Positions 7,493-14,661 of a stretch of DNA of 31,233 nucleotides are shown here, piece by piece. The stretch lies in NCBI GenBank assembly GCA_040880465.1, contig JBBDIK010000006.1, positions 1 through 31,233 of the forward strand. Reading direction: 5' to 3'. The stretch's first letter is position 1, and every line of letters begins with the position of its first letter. Source of the DNA: JBBDIK01 sp040880465 (GTDB taxonomy: Bacteria > Actinomycetota > UBA4738 > JBBDHU01). The position numbers and the translations under genes are program-made. The notes below the pieces were generated by a model, which was not told the origin of the DNA, did not search any database, and saw only the letters and a list, made by a program, of their open reading frames with translations.

Positions 7493-7498
7493 ATACTA
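7493..7498 (-). promoter_or_regulatory. Candidate -10 element for the manB block
   Basis: On the minus strand TAGTAT is followed by 9 nt and the GTG start of manB. No convincing -35 is present. The spacing places the transcript start within a few nt of the start codon, as in leaderless actinobacterial mRNAs. Confidence 0.45.
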
Positions 7499-7563
7499 CC
7501 CGCGGGTTGCGCGATGTGTGCCTGAAAGGGAGGCGGTCGGCTGGAGGAGCAGGCAGTCGGCGG

Positions 7564-7758
7564 TCAGCCGGCTGCGACGAGGTCCAGGATGGACGTCAGC
7601 GAGACCAGCTCGCCGTCCTGGTACCACCACTTGGCTTCACAGAAGTGGCACGTGGTGAACGACAGGTCGCGGCCGGCCACCTCGATAACGATCGTGATGA
7701 GGTCGCCCCTGGTGCAACTCGGACAGTTCCCTGCGTTCGATTCCATCTCCCACATCAT
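7564..7758 (-). CDS. Small zinc-ribbon protein
   Basis: This is a 64-aa protein with two CxxC knuckles (CPSC near residues 12-15 and CHFC near 37-40). Between them are beta strands (DLITIVIEVAGRDLSFTTC), and KWWYQDGELVSLTSIL follows, giving a single zinc-ribbon fold. No family name is recognised. Tandem ATGs at 7758 and 7755 are preceded by GGAAGG; an internal ATG at 7746 is also possible. It stands alone between the L,D-transpeptidase and manB, separated from the former by a strong hairpin and from the latter by 80 bp. A DNA/RNA-binding or accessory role is possible but unproven. Confidence 0.72.
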   Translation of the reverse strand: MMWEMESNAGNCPSCTRGDLITIVIEVAGRDLSFTTCHFCEAKWWYQDGELVSLTSILDLVAAG

Positions 7759-7843
7759 CGGCCTTCCGGGACCGTTCGGCCATAGCTAACTGACCCCTTT
7801 CCTAGGTCCTCCGGTCACCGTCATTCGGCTCAATCGGCCCATC

Positions 7844-7875
7844 CCATGGCATCCCCCATCCGGGGTATGCCATGG
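7844..7875. terminator. Strong hairpin downstream of the L,D-transpeptidase gene
   Basis: The arms CCATGGCAT (7844-7852) and ATGCCATGG (7867-7875) pair perfectly. After one mismatch a further CCCC/GGGG pairing (7854-7857 with 7862-7865) closes a 4-nt loop. It lies 45 nt beyond the transpeptidase stop. There is no U-tract on either side, so it may be an actinobacterial U-less terminator or a processing/stability hairpin. Confidence 0.5.
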
Positions 7876-7919
7876 CGAGCAACGGGTGATACCCGATCCG
7901 CGAAGGTGGTGGGCTCCGG

Positions 7920-8993
7920 CTACTTGATGATCAGAACCGGCGTCCCGACGTCAACGATGTCGTAGAGCTGCTCGACATCCTTGATGGACATCCTGATGCA
8001 CCCGTGCGACGCCGCCGTCCCGAGCGACGCGAGGTCGTAGGTGCCGTGGATGCGGATCCCGGGAGCATTCAGATTCAATGCTCGCGTGCCCAGAGGATTG
8101 CCGGGACCCGGTGGGATCTCGGCCGGCATCGACGAGCCCCATCCGTTGGGGTCGGGGTTGACCCATGTCGGGTTCTTCCGCTTCTCGACGATCTGGAAGG
8201 AACCGTCCGGCGTCGGGAACCCCGGCGCGCCGGTTGCGACCGGATAGGACTCCACGATCTTCTTGCCACGGTAGAGATAGAGCTTGTTCTCGCCGAGCCG
8301 GATGACGATGGTCTGCTGATCGTCGCCCGCGGTTTCCGGAGCCACCTTCTTAACGGGAACCTTCACGACCCGGCTGTCGTCACGGAGGCCCGCGCGGATC
8401 TTCGCCAGCGCCGCGGCCTGAACCAGCTCGCGGCCCGGCCGCGAATTCACGTACACGAGGCGGCTGCCTTCGAGCCGCAGGCCACCATTCACCGGGGCCT
8501 CCCCGATCGCGCCGCCGATCTTGCCGACGAAGGAGTCGATGACGCTCTTGTCCAGACGGAACCCTACGTCGACGTCCGCGACGACCGGTGAGTCCATGAG
8601 CCGGTGATAGACACGAGACGTCCACGTGTACTGCTCGTTCACCTCGAACGCCTTCTTGACCGCGATCCCCACATCGGCCTTCGTATTCAGATCGGCCGAC
8701 GACGTCTCCCATTCCTTGTTCGCGGCCTCGACCGTGAGTTTCTTCGAGAGCTCCGTTTCGACCCTGGCCCGGACGGCCTCGGTGGCCTCCTCCCTCGTCA
8801 TCCCGCCGACATCTATCCCCATGACCCGGACCCCGGGCATGAGGCGGTGGAGGTTGCCCTGGTCGTATCGGTACGCCGCGTACGCGGTCCCGCCGGCGAT
8901 GAGGCCCAGGATCAACACGACGATGCCGATGACGATCAGCCAGCGATAGCTCCGCCGGCGCTTGGTAGAGGCGACGTGACGTCCATTGGCCAT
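7920..8993 (-). CDS. Membrane-anchored L,D-transpeptidase (YkuD) with peptidoglycan-binding domain
   Basis: An envelope enzyme that would form 3-3 peptidoglycan cross-links or attach proteins to peptidoglycan. From the ATG at 8993 (357 aa) it has a basic N-terminus, one membrane segment (about residues 18-40, WLIVIGIVVLILGLIAGG), and a VanW/PG_binding_4-like region (about 50-210, with PGVRVMGIDVGGMTREEA). A C-terminal YkuD domain follows, with IRIHGTYDL and the catalytic SHGCIRMS motif (Cys at about 332). An ATG 66 nt further upstream (9059) is in frame, but the basic-plus-membrane start favours 8993; an AGGAG lies rather far upstream (16 nt). The domain order matches known actinobacterial and Gram-positive YkuD proteins. 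The neighbours are envelope genes. Confidence 0.9.
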   Translation of the reverse strand: MANGRHVASTKRRRSYRWLIVIGIVVLILGLIAGGTAYAAYRYDQGNLHRLMPGVRVMGIDVGGMTREEATEAVRARVETELSKKLTVEAANKEWETSSADLNTKADVGIAVKKAFEVNEQYTWTSRVYHRLMDSPVVADVDVGFRLDKSVIDSFVGKIGGAIGEAPVNGGLRLEGSRLVYVNSRPGRELVQAAALAKIRAGLRDDSRVVKVPVKKVAPETAGDDQQTIVIRLGENKLYLYRGKKIVESYPVATGAPGFPTPDGSFQIVEKRKNPTWVNPDPNGWGSSMPAEIPPGPGNPLGTRALNLNAPGIRIHGTYDLASLGTAASHGCIRMSIKDVEQLYDIVDVGTPVLIIK

Positions 8994-9092
8994 GAGGGGG
9001 TATCCGGTTCTCCTGCGGTCACCCCATGATAGCCAGGCGGAGCCATTTATCACCTTCATCGGGCACTCGTCGTCGGGAAGAGATACCCCCGG

Positions 9093-10490
9093 CTATCCGG
9101 GACTCGGCACGCCGACGGAAACCGCGTACCCCGTCCGGTCGTTGGAGTAGGAGGTGAACGCCGGAACCACCTCTGCCCCGGTGGACTCGACGAGCACCGC
9201 GGCGTGGGGAGCCTCGTGAGGAAGCTCGACGTAGGCGGTCACCCTGGGCTTGAGGCTGAGGCGCTGCTGATCGCGTCCGAGGGAGACCCCCTCCGCACCC
9301 AGAAGCGTCACCGTAACTTCGGCCGCGACGTCGGGGCTCTGATTCGAGATGTACAGGCGGGTATCGAACGGCCGCCTGCCACCGACGGCGGGCAACACCA
9401 CCCACGGCCCGGTGGTCCCGTACGGGACGCCCACGGTCGAGGCCCGATCCCCATCCGTCCCGGACGTCCGGCGGCCCGTCACGATCGCCGCGTTCGCAGC
9501 CGCGACGTACAGGGTGGTCGGGTCCGTGGTCAGCGGCCGGAAGGTCGCGGCAGACTCGGGCGAGACCGGCTGCCCCTGTGCGCCCGCCGTCGTGCGGTCC
9601 CCGCTCCCGGTGAACGAGTGGGCCTCGAGTTCGATCCGCTCGGTCGTCGTGTTCATGACCGCCAGGTCGGCTGTCCCCGTGTCCAGTCCGCCCGGGAGTA
9701 CGCGACCCTGTGGGGAACCTGAAACGACGCCAACAGAGGCTCGGAGCCCTCCGCCCTTGGTCTGGCCGAGCGTCGCCGCCGACACCCGGCCGACCGATAC
9801 CTTGACTTCGGCCGCCACCGTCGGCTGCCCCAGCACGCCGAACTCGTTCAAGTGGATCGCCGAAGCATGGTGCGGGCGGAGCACCTGCTCGGGGGTTTCG
9901 ACCGGACGCTCACCCGGCGTGTACAAGCGGACCGTGAAGACGGCCGGCTGCGCGAAGGGGTTGAGGATGACCGCGTACGCGTCCTCCCCCCGCGCGGCGG
10001 TGCCATCCGGTAGGAGGAACCGCGTGCCGACATCTCGGGTGCACGGCTCGGCCGCGACACCGCCGGGGACATCTTTCTCATCCGCCGACTCCGTCACCCA
10101 CCCGGCGGCCGCGAACCCGTCGAAGTACTCCACCATCGCACCTGCGCCGAGCGCGTCGGCGGGGACGTTGATAGAGCGCACCGAGCGCGCACCGATCTCG
10201 AACTCGGCAGGCTCTCCCGCCGGGCCTTCTTCTCCGAACGAAGCGACCCGGACGCGGACCGGTTCCTCGCCGGGGTTGGCGACCTGCAGGCGAACCTCCC
10301 ATCCCTCGCCCCCCCCATGCGGGCAGTACCACGACCCCGACCGAGCGGCGCCTCCCTCAGCGGCGGACGTCGGCGCCGTCCCGAGTCGGCCGAGGGCGAC
10401 GGCAGCCACGATGATGCCGCCAAGCGCGACCAGCGCAAAGAACCCCTGACCACGCGCGCGCTTCTCCTTCGCTCGCCCCGCGTCGGTCAC
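9093..10490 (-). CDS. DUF5719-like secreted/membrane-anchored protein
   Basis: This 465-aa protein has a short basic N-terminus, one membrane anchor (about residues 16-36, GFFALVALGGIIVAAVALG), and then a long extracytoplasmic part made of repeated beta-sandwich-like units. Phrases such as RLQVANPGEEPVRVRV, AVILNPFAQPAVFTV and RLYISNQSPDVAAEVTV recur and look like tandem Ig-like repeats. Only two Cys are evident (WYCPHG and EPCTRD), perhaps a disulfide. The GTG start overlaps the glycosyltransferase stop by 4 nt (GTGA); an in-frame upstream extension would lie wholly within that gene. Proteins of this type (DUF5719) occur directly after a large GT2 in many actinobacteria, so they probably work together on a surface polymer. 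The exact function is unknown. Confidence 0.8.
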   Translation of the reverse strand: MTDAGRAKEKRARGQGFFALVALGGIIVAAVALGRLGTAPTSAAEGGAARSGSWYCPHGGGEGWEVRLQVANPGEEPVRVRVASFGEEGPAGEPAEFEIGARSVRSINVPADALGAGAMVEYFDGFAAAGWVTESADEKDVPGGVAAEPCTRDVGTRFLLPDGTAARGEDAYAVILNPFAQPAVFTVRLYTPGERPVETPEQVLRPHHASAIHLNEFGVLGQPTVAAEVKVSVGRVSAATLGQTKGGGLRASVGVVSGSPQGRVLPGGLDTGTADLAVMNTTTERIELEAHSFTGSGDRTTAGAQGQPVSPESAATFRPLTTDPTTLYVAAANAAIVTGRRTSGTDGDRASTVGVPYGTTGPWVVLPAVGGRRPFDTRLYISNQSPDVAAEVTVTLLGAEGVSLGRDQQRLSLKPRVTAYVELPHEAPHAAVLVESTGAEVVPAFTSYSNDRTGYAVSVGVPSPG

Positions 10491-13400
10491 CGGCGCGCCG
10501 GCTTCCTGGTGATCCAGACCGCGGCGAGCCACAGCAACGCGAGCCCCGCGATCTCCGCGGTGCGGATCCATTGGTCCTCATATCGGACCGCGACCATCCC
10601 CCCGCCAGAGGCGCTGGCCCCAAGCGCCCATCCGAACGACCGCTCCAGCGGCCGGCTTTCCCCGCCCGCCGTGAGTCTCCACCCCGGCGCGTACTGGTCG
10701 CCGATCCAAACGTCGCCTCCGGCGGACGTCTCGCCGTCCCAACCGATCCCGACGGGGGTGAGCTGACTCACGTCGGTGACCTCGATGGCCGTCGCCGCGC
10801 TCAGATCCCCACTCCGGCGAGCCTCGGCGAACACTTCGTCGGAGAAGATCACCGCGTCGGGGATCGCATCGACGTTCCGATACACCTCGAGTCCACCCGC
10901 CGGCTGGCGATCCAGGTCGACCTGAACACCCAAGCGGCTGCGGACCCCGGCCGGCAATACGTCCTCTTCGGCGACCACGTACCGCACCCCGAGCGGCGCC
11001 AGAAGCGCGCCGACATGCGTGGTCGAACCGTCCTGCAACTCCGCCAGCACATCTTCAAGATAGGTGTACCCCGCGCCCTGTTCGTTCCGACCGATGTCCA
11101 GGGCAGAGACCCCCTCGCGGTCCGTGATCGAGAACCACAGCGTCGCGTCCCCGTCGCCGGCGACACCGCTCGGATCGCCTCCGGGCGCGGGGAACGGCTC
11201 CCCGCGGCGGCCCGAGAGCCAGAGCACGCGATAGCCCGGCGGCGTGTCCTTGGCGACGATCGGCCAGGCCGCGGGGAGTTGGTTGTCGCCCACCGCCCAT
11301 CCCCCGAACGCCGCGAGGAGCGACTGCAGGCTCAGACAGATGGCCGCACCGATGACGAGGACGGCGGCCAGCAGCCGCCGCAGCCCCAGCGAGGTCCCGC
11401 GCATCTTCCCGAGCACGGACACGAGCCCGATGGCGGCCAGGGATGCGTAGGCGAGTGCGACCAGCGCGAGGTAGGCGGGGGCGTTCGAGAACTGCTGCGG
11501 GAGCCAGCCCGCGGCCGACGCCCACGCGAGAGCCAGACCGGCCAGCGCGATAAGAAGGAACCGAAGTGCCCCGTGCCTGCGCGCACGATCGACGACGGCG
11601 AAACCGGCCAACGCCAGCGCCGGGAGGAGCCACGCGACCTGCCAATCGCCCGTCGCCGGTCCGAGGACGAGCCGGAGCAGATCGGCAACAACCGGCGCCC
11701 CGACCCGAGACCCGAGCCCCACCGCCCCTCCCTGCACGAGATCCACGATCAGCGGGAAGACCAGCGCCGCCCCGGTGATGAGGACCCCGATGATCAGTCC
11801 GATTCCCGGTGCCCTGCGCCGGCGCTGCTCCGGAGCAACGAGGTAGACGACCACGAGGACGGCCGACGCCAGCACGATGCCCGGCCAGAAGGCAAGTCCT
11901 ACCGCCAGGAAGACACCCGTGCCGACCATGAAACGGACCCGGCGCTTGGGCGTTCCCGGGCCGAGCGCGACCCCGATCCGATCGGCCAGGCGCGGGAGCA
12001 CCGCGAAACCCACGAGGAAGTCGATGCGCCCTTCAGAGAACCCCCACATCGCCACCGCAGAGAGCGCGTAGAGCCCAGCCCCGAGGAGCGCGGGTACCCG
12101 TCGCGCCGTCGTGCGCAACAGGAATCGATACATGGAGACGGCCGCGATCGGCGGGAGAGCGGCGAGGAACAACCGCTCGGCCAGATCCGGGTTGCCGAAC
12201 GTGACCCATGATATGGAACCGAGCACCGCCAACGCAGGACTGGCCGCCTGCGCTCCCCCGAGTGCGGTGGTCCGAACCCCAGCGAGAAGTTCCCGGAAGA
12301 GGTCCCCCGCGGAGTCCGGCATCGCCGGGACCGCGCCGCCGCTCAGGGGACCCGCTCCCCAGAGATGCTTCGAAGCGAAGTACCCGACCACGATCGCGGC
12401 GACCCAAGCCGCGGCGACCGGATGGGTCTTGACGGCCGAGGACGCCATCGTCCGGAGCGGCACGGCCGCCTCCTGCTGGTCCTCGTCGTCCGGGACATCC
12501 ACGTCCCCGGGGACGATGCGACCGAGCGCTTCGAACCAGCGGCGGACGCGGATGCTGCCGGGAACCATGTATCGATGCACCTGTCCGTCGCGGACGCGGC
12601 GCACCCGCTGCACCCGGCGGCGGCGGAGGAGGGTTCCGAAGAGGTGCACCACGTTCCACAACCATGCTCCGCCCACCTGCCGGATCTCATCGAAACGGCG
12701 CGAAACCAGCAGCCCCAGCACCTTCGCCAGGCTCTGCAGCGCGTACAGCGGAAGGATCCACAGGAGGGAGACCAGACGGTAGTTCTTGAGGATCGCTGCG
12801 ACGGCCGCTCGCTCCTCGTCGTAGCGGCGATGTGGGCGACGCGACTCGCCCACTCGTGCGCTCTTGCCGGACGCCCCGACGTGTCGAACGACGGCGAGCG
12901 GCGTCCACAGGACGCGCAACCCGGCGATCCGAGCCCGCCAGCAGAAGTCCAGGTCCTCGGAACTCGACCCCAGCCGCTCATCCGGAAGCCCGATGCGCAC
13001 CCACGCGGCTCGCGAGATCAACATCGCCGCGGACGAAACCCAGAGGACCTCCCGAACCCGGTCGTGCTGGCCGTGATCCAGTTCATGCGACTCCAGTGGC
13101 GAGTACGGGTGTCCGAACCGGTCTGACGACGAGCCCACATCCACGAGCGCACGAGGTTGATCCCAGTCGACCACCTTGGATCCGACCACCCCGACGTCTT
13201 CGACGTCGATCCCCTCAGCGGCCTCGACGAGACGCGCGACCGCTTCGGGGGCCAGGGCCGAGTCGTCATGCACCGTCAGGATGTAATCGGCCTCCTGAGC
13301 CCGCTCATCCTCCAGAACCTGTTGAACCGCACCCGAGAGGCCCGCGTCGTGGGCAAGGCGGATAACCCGTTCCTCGTCCAGAGCCTGAACCAGCAGGTCG

Positions 13401-13591
13401 CCGCTCCCGTCGGTCGACGCGCAATCGACCGCGATCACGCCGAGGCGCTCGTAGGTCTGGCCTGCGATGCCGGCGAGGCTATCGCGGAGCCACGCGCCCC
13501 CGTTGCGCACGATGAGTACCACCAGCACGCTGGGGGATGCGGTTCCGTCCGCAACGGACGGGGTCGGAAGGTCGGTCGACTCGGTCGCCAT
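10487..13591 (-). CDS. Very large membrane glycosyltransferase, family 2
   Basis: This 1034-aa protein has an N-terminal GT-A domain (about residues 20-290). It opens SVLVVLIVRNGGAWLRDSL, carries the acidic nucleotide-sugar motif TVHDDSAL near 110, and has DLDFCWRARIAGLRVLW. A re-entrant or membrane helix follows (SLLWILPLYALQSL), then a long multi-spanning region (about 390-770). A C-terminal globular part (about 780-1010) is probably outside the membrane, and a final helix (LALLWLAAVWI) ends in RKPARR. This architecture suggests transfer of a sugar to a lipid carrier or nascent polymer coupled to membrane passage. The donor cannot be read from sequence. It is cotranscribed with the DUF5719-like gene (4-nt overlap). 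The start is ATG at 13591, with TAGGCT 15 nt upstream. Confidence 0.87.
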   Translation of the reverse strand: MATESTDLPTPSVADGTASPSVLVVLIVRNGGAWLRDSLAGIAGQTYERLGVIAVDCASTDGSGDLLVQALDEERVIRLAHDAGLSGAVQQVLEDERAQEADYILTVHDDSALAPEAVARLVEAAEGIDVEDVGVVGSKVVDWDQPRALVDVGSSSDRFGHPYSPLESHELDHGQHDRVREVLWVSSAAMLISRAAWVRIGLPDERLGSSSEDLDFCWRARIAGLRVLWTPLAVVRHVGASGKSARVGESRRPHRRYDEERAAVAAILKNYRLVSLLWILPLYALQSLAKVLGLLVSRRFDEIRQVGGAWLWNVVHLFGTLLRRRRVQRVRRVRDGQVHRYMVPGSIRVRRWFEALGRIVPGDVDVPDDEDQQEAAVPLRTMASSAVKTHPVAAAWVAAIVVGYFASKHLWGAGPLSGGAVPAMPDSAGDLFRELLAGVRTTALGGAQAASPALAVLGSISWVTFGNPDLAERLFLAALPPIAAVSMYRFLLRTTARRVPALLGAGLYALSAVAMWGFSEGRIDFLVGFAVLPRLADRIGVALGPGTPKRRVRFMVGTGVFLAVGLAFWPGIVLASAVLVVVYLVAPEQRRRRAPGIGLIIGVLITGAALVFPLIVDLVQGGAVGLGSRVGAPVVADLLRLVLGPATGDWQVAWLLPALALAGFAVVDRARRHGALRFLLIALAGLALAWASAAGWLPQQFSNAPAYLALVALAYASLAAIGLVSVLGKMRGTSLGLRRLLAAVLVIGAAICLSLQSLLAAFGGWAVGDNQLPAAWPIVAKDTPPGYRVLWLSGRRGEPFPAPGGDPSGVAGDGDATLWFSITDREGVSALDIGRNEQGAGYTYLEDVLAELQDGSTTHVGALLAPLGVRYVVAEEDVLPAGVRSRLGVQVDLDRQPAGGLEVYRNVDAIPDAVIFSDEVFAEARRSGDLSAATAIEVTDVSQLTPVGIGWDGETSAGGDVWIGDQYAPGWRLTAGGESRPLERSFGWALGASASGGGMVAVRYEDQWIRTAEIAGLALLWLAAVWITRKPARR

Positions 13592-13606
13592 AGTCGGAGC
13601 GGGGCG

Positions 13607-13612
13607 AGCCTA
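13607..13612 (-). promoter_or_regulatory. Candidate -10 element for the GT2-DUF5719 unit
   Basis: On the minus strand TAGGCT lies 15 nt before the glycosyltransferase ATG. No matching -35 is obvious. It would give a leader of under 10 nt. Confidence 0.35.
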
Positions 13613-13678
13613 GCATGCCGCCCGCGCGGGCCGGTCTCTCAAGCAGGGAGGAGCTGCCGCTGATCCTCGGAAAGGAGA

Positions 13679-13699
13679 AGGGGGGCTCGAGGCCCCCCT
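13679..13699 (-). terminator. Rho-independent-type terminator after the histone-like gene
   Basis: The arms AGGGGGGC (13679-13686) and GCCCCCCT (13692-13699) pair around a 5-nt loop. On the minus strand a pyrimidine-rich CTTCTCCTTT follows. It lies about 30 nt past the stop of the histone-like gene and ends the whiB transcript before the glycosyltransferase promoter. Confidence 0.75.
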
Positions 13700-13727
13700 C
13701 TTCCAACACGAACGAACGTCCAAGAGG

Positions 13728-14189
13728 CTAGCGCCTCTTCGCCGTCCTTCTCTTCGCGCTCTTGCGCTTGGCAGGAGCCTTCCGCTTCGCGGTCGACTTC
13801 CGACGCTTCGCGGGAGACTTCCTCCGCTTGGCGGTCGACTTCCGACGCTTCGCGGGTGACTTCCGCTTGGCGGTCGACTTCCGCTTGGCGGTTGACTTCC
13901 TCCGCTTCGCGGTCGACTTCCGACGCTTCGCCGACGACTTCTTCCGCGCCGGCCGCCGCTTCGCGGTTGACTTCCTCCGCTTGGCAGTGGACTTGCGCTT
14001 CGCCGTCGACTTACGCCGCGCCGGCTTCCGCTTCGCGGTTGACTTCCTCCGCTTGGCGGTTGACTTCCTCTTCGCCGGCGACTTGCGCTTCGCGGTTGAC
14101 TTCCTCCGCTTGGCGGGCGACTTCCGTCGCGCCCCCGACTTCTTGGCAGAAGACTTCCGCTTCGCTGTCGACTTCTTCCTCTTGGCCAT
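13728..14189 (-). CDS. Histone H1-like Lys/Arg-rich repeat protein
   Basis: This 153-aa protein is built only from K, R, A, S, T, P, G and the initial M. There is no acidic, aromatic or Cys residue. About 18 copies of K-S-(T/S/P)-A-K, spaced by one or two Arg, fill it from end to end. Such sequences resemble the C-terminal tails of eukaryotic histone H1, of Bordetella/Chlamydia H1-like proteins, and of actinobacterial HU (HupB/HupS) tails. Here the tail stands alone with no HU domain. It should bind DNA or RNA non-specifically and be intrinsically disordered; the repeated Ser/Thr could be phosphorylated. The ATG has a good ribosome site (AAAGGGGG) and lies 22 nt after whiB, so the two form one transcript closed by the hairpin at 13679-13699. 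Confidence 0.82.
   Translation of the reverse strand: MAKRKKSTAKRKSSAKKSGARRKSPAKRRKSTAKRKSPAKRKSTAKRRKSTAKRKPARRKSTAKRKSTAKRRKSTAKRRPARKKSSAKRRKSTAKRRKSTAKRKSTAKRKSPAKRRKSTAKRRKSPAKRRKSTAKRKAPAKRKSAKRRTAKRR
13740..14180 (-). repeat. Degenerate tandem repeat encoding the KS(T/P)AKR units
   Basis: The coding DNA is an array of imperfect 18-21-bp units sharing a GCGGTCGACTTCCG-like core (plus-strand view). Third positions vary, as in an old array under protein-level selection. Unit number may vary between strains by slippage. Confidence 0.75.
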
Positions 14190-14211
14190 CCGACACCCCC
14201 TTTCGGCCGAT

Positions 14212-14439
14212 CTACGACGCCATGCGTTTCAGGCGTCGACGCTCCCGTTCGCTCATGCCCCCCCAGACCCCGTAGCGCTCATCGCGCCGCAGGGCGTAGT
14301 TGAGGCATTCGATACGGACGGGACACTCAGCACAGATACGTTTTGCCTCCCGGGATGACCCACCCTTTTCAGGGAAGAAGATCTCTGGGTCGTAATCCCG
14401 GCAGCGAGCACTCTCTTGCCAGGGCATGAAGTGGTGCAC
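14212..14439 (-). CDS. whiB: WhiB-family [4Fe-4S] regulator (WhiB2-like position)
   Basis: This 75-aa Wbl protein has the four cluster-binding Cys arranged as SARC, then CAECPVRIEC (C-x2-C-x5-C), followed by the GVWGG turn and a basic C-terminus (ERERRRLKRM) for DNA contact. Wbl proteins act with the principal sigma factor to control division, development or redox responses. The GTG at 14439 is chosen because GGGGAGGG lies 7 nt upstream; the downstream ATG at 14427 has no such site, and a longer reading frame from 14574 runs through the promoter. Its place beside the F420 genes and the mannose genes matches whiB2 of mycobacteria. The upstream region has two inverted repeats and a tandem repeat, and the histone-like gene follows by 22 nt. 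Confidence 0.92.
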   Translation of the reverse strand: MHHFMPWQESARCRDYDPEIFFPEKGGSSREAKRICAECPVRIECLNYALRRDERYGVWGGMSERERRRLKRMAS

Positions 14440-14453
14440 TCCCGATCCCTCCC

Positions 14454-14477
14454 CAGAATCACATGGGTGTGATTCTG
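14454..14477. promoter_or_regulatory. Perfect 10-bp inverted repeat (operator candidate) at the whiB promoter
   Basis: The arms CAGAATCACA (14454-14463) and TGTGATTCTG (14468-14477) flank TGGG. The repeat starts 15 nt upstream of the whiB GTG and overlaps the candidate -10 hexamer and the presumed transcript start. This is a classical repressor position; alternatively it is a hairpin in the 5' leader next to the ribosome site. Confidence 0.7.
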
Positions 14478-14501
14478 CCGGAATCGGGACGCCGATGGCA
14501 A
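14472..14501 (-). promoter_or_regulatory. Candidate whiB promoter
   Basis: On the minus strand the -35 TTGCCA (14501-14496), an 18-nt spacer and the -10 CAGAAT (14477-14472) match a housekeeping sigma promoter in part. The -10 is the outer part of one arm of the inverted repeat at 14454-14477. Confidence 0.45.
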
Positions 14502-14575
14502 GGGAAAAGCCCGAAAAGTTTCTGCCCCCGTATCCACGAAGGGAAATCGTCCCTGGTCGCGCCGATCGTTGCAAG

Positions 14576-14592
14576 AGTTTTCACGGAAAACT
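14576..14592. repeat. Inverted repeat AGTTTTC-ACG-GAAAACT upstream of whiB
   Basis: A perfect 7-bp dyad (14576-14582 with 14586-14592) with a 3-nt centre, in the non-coding region between fbiC and whiB. It is AT-rich against its surroundings, as operators often are. Confidence 0.6.
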
Positions 14593-14596
14593 TCCA

Positions 14597-14640
14597 TGGT
14601 CAATCTCATTGACGATAGTGGTCAAGGACATTGACGATAA
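14597..14640. repeat. Two-copy 22-bp tandem repeat between fbiC and whiB
   Basis: Units 14597-14618 and 14619-14640 match at 18 of 22 positions. Each begins TGGTCAA and contains CATTGACGATA. The 22-bp period is two DNA turns, so bound proteins would sit on the same face. The junction also forms a TTGAC-N7-GTCAA dyad (14609-14625). It lies about 95-140 bp upstream of the whiB -35 candidate and 22 bp past the fbiC stop. Confidence 0.7.
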
Positions 14641-14661
14641 CGGGTTTTCCACCGCCAGGGT

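Noticed and set aside
10571..12211. A 546-aa plus-strand open frame
   Set aside because: It is antisense to the large glycosyltransferase, with low-complexity Arg/Glu/Pro composition and no domain or start signal.
13740..14180. Regular repeats resembling a CRISPR array
   Set aside because: The repeats are contiguous, degenerate and keep one reading frame coding KS(T/P)AKR; there are no unique spacers and no cas genes.
14440..14574. Longer WhiB with a 45-residue N-terminal extension
   Set aside because: The extension reads through the promoter dyad and has no homology-like features; the GTG at 14439 has a proper ribosome site.
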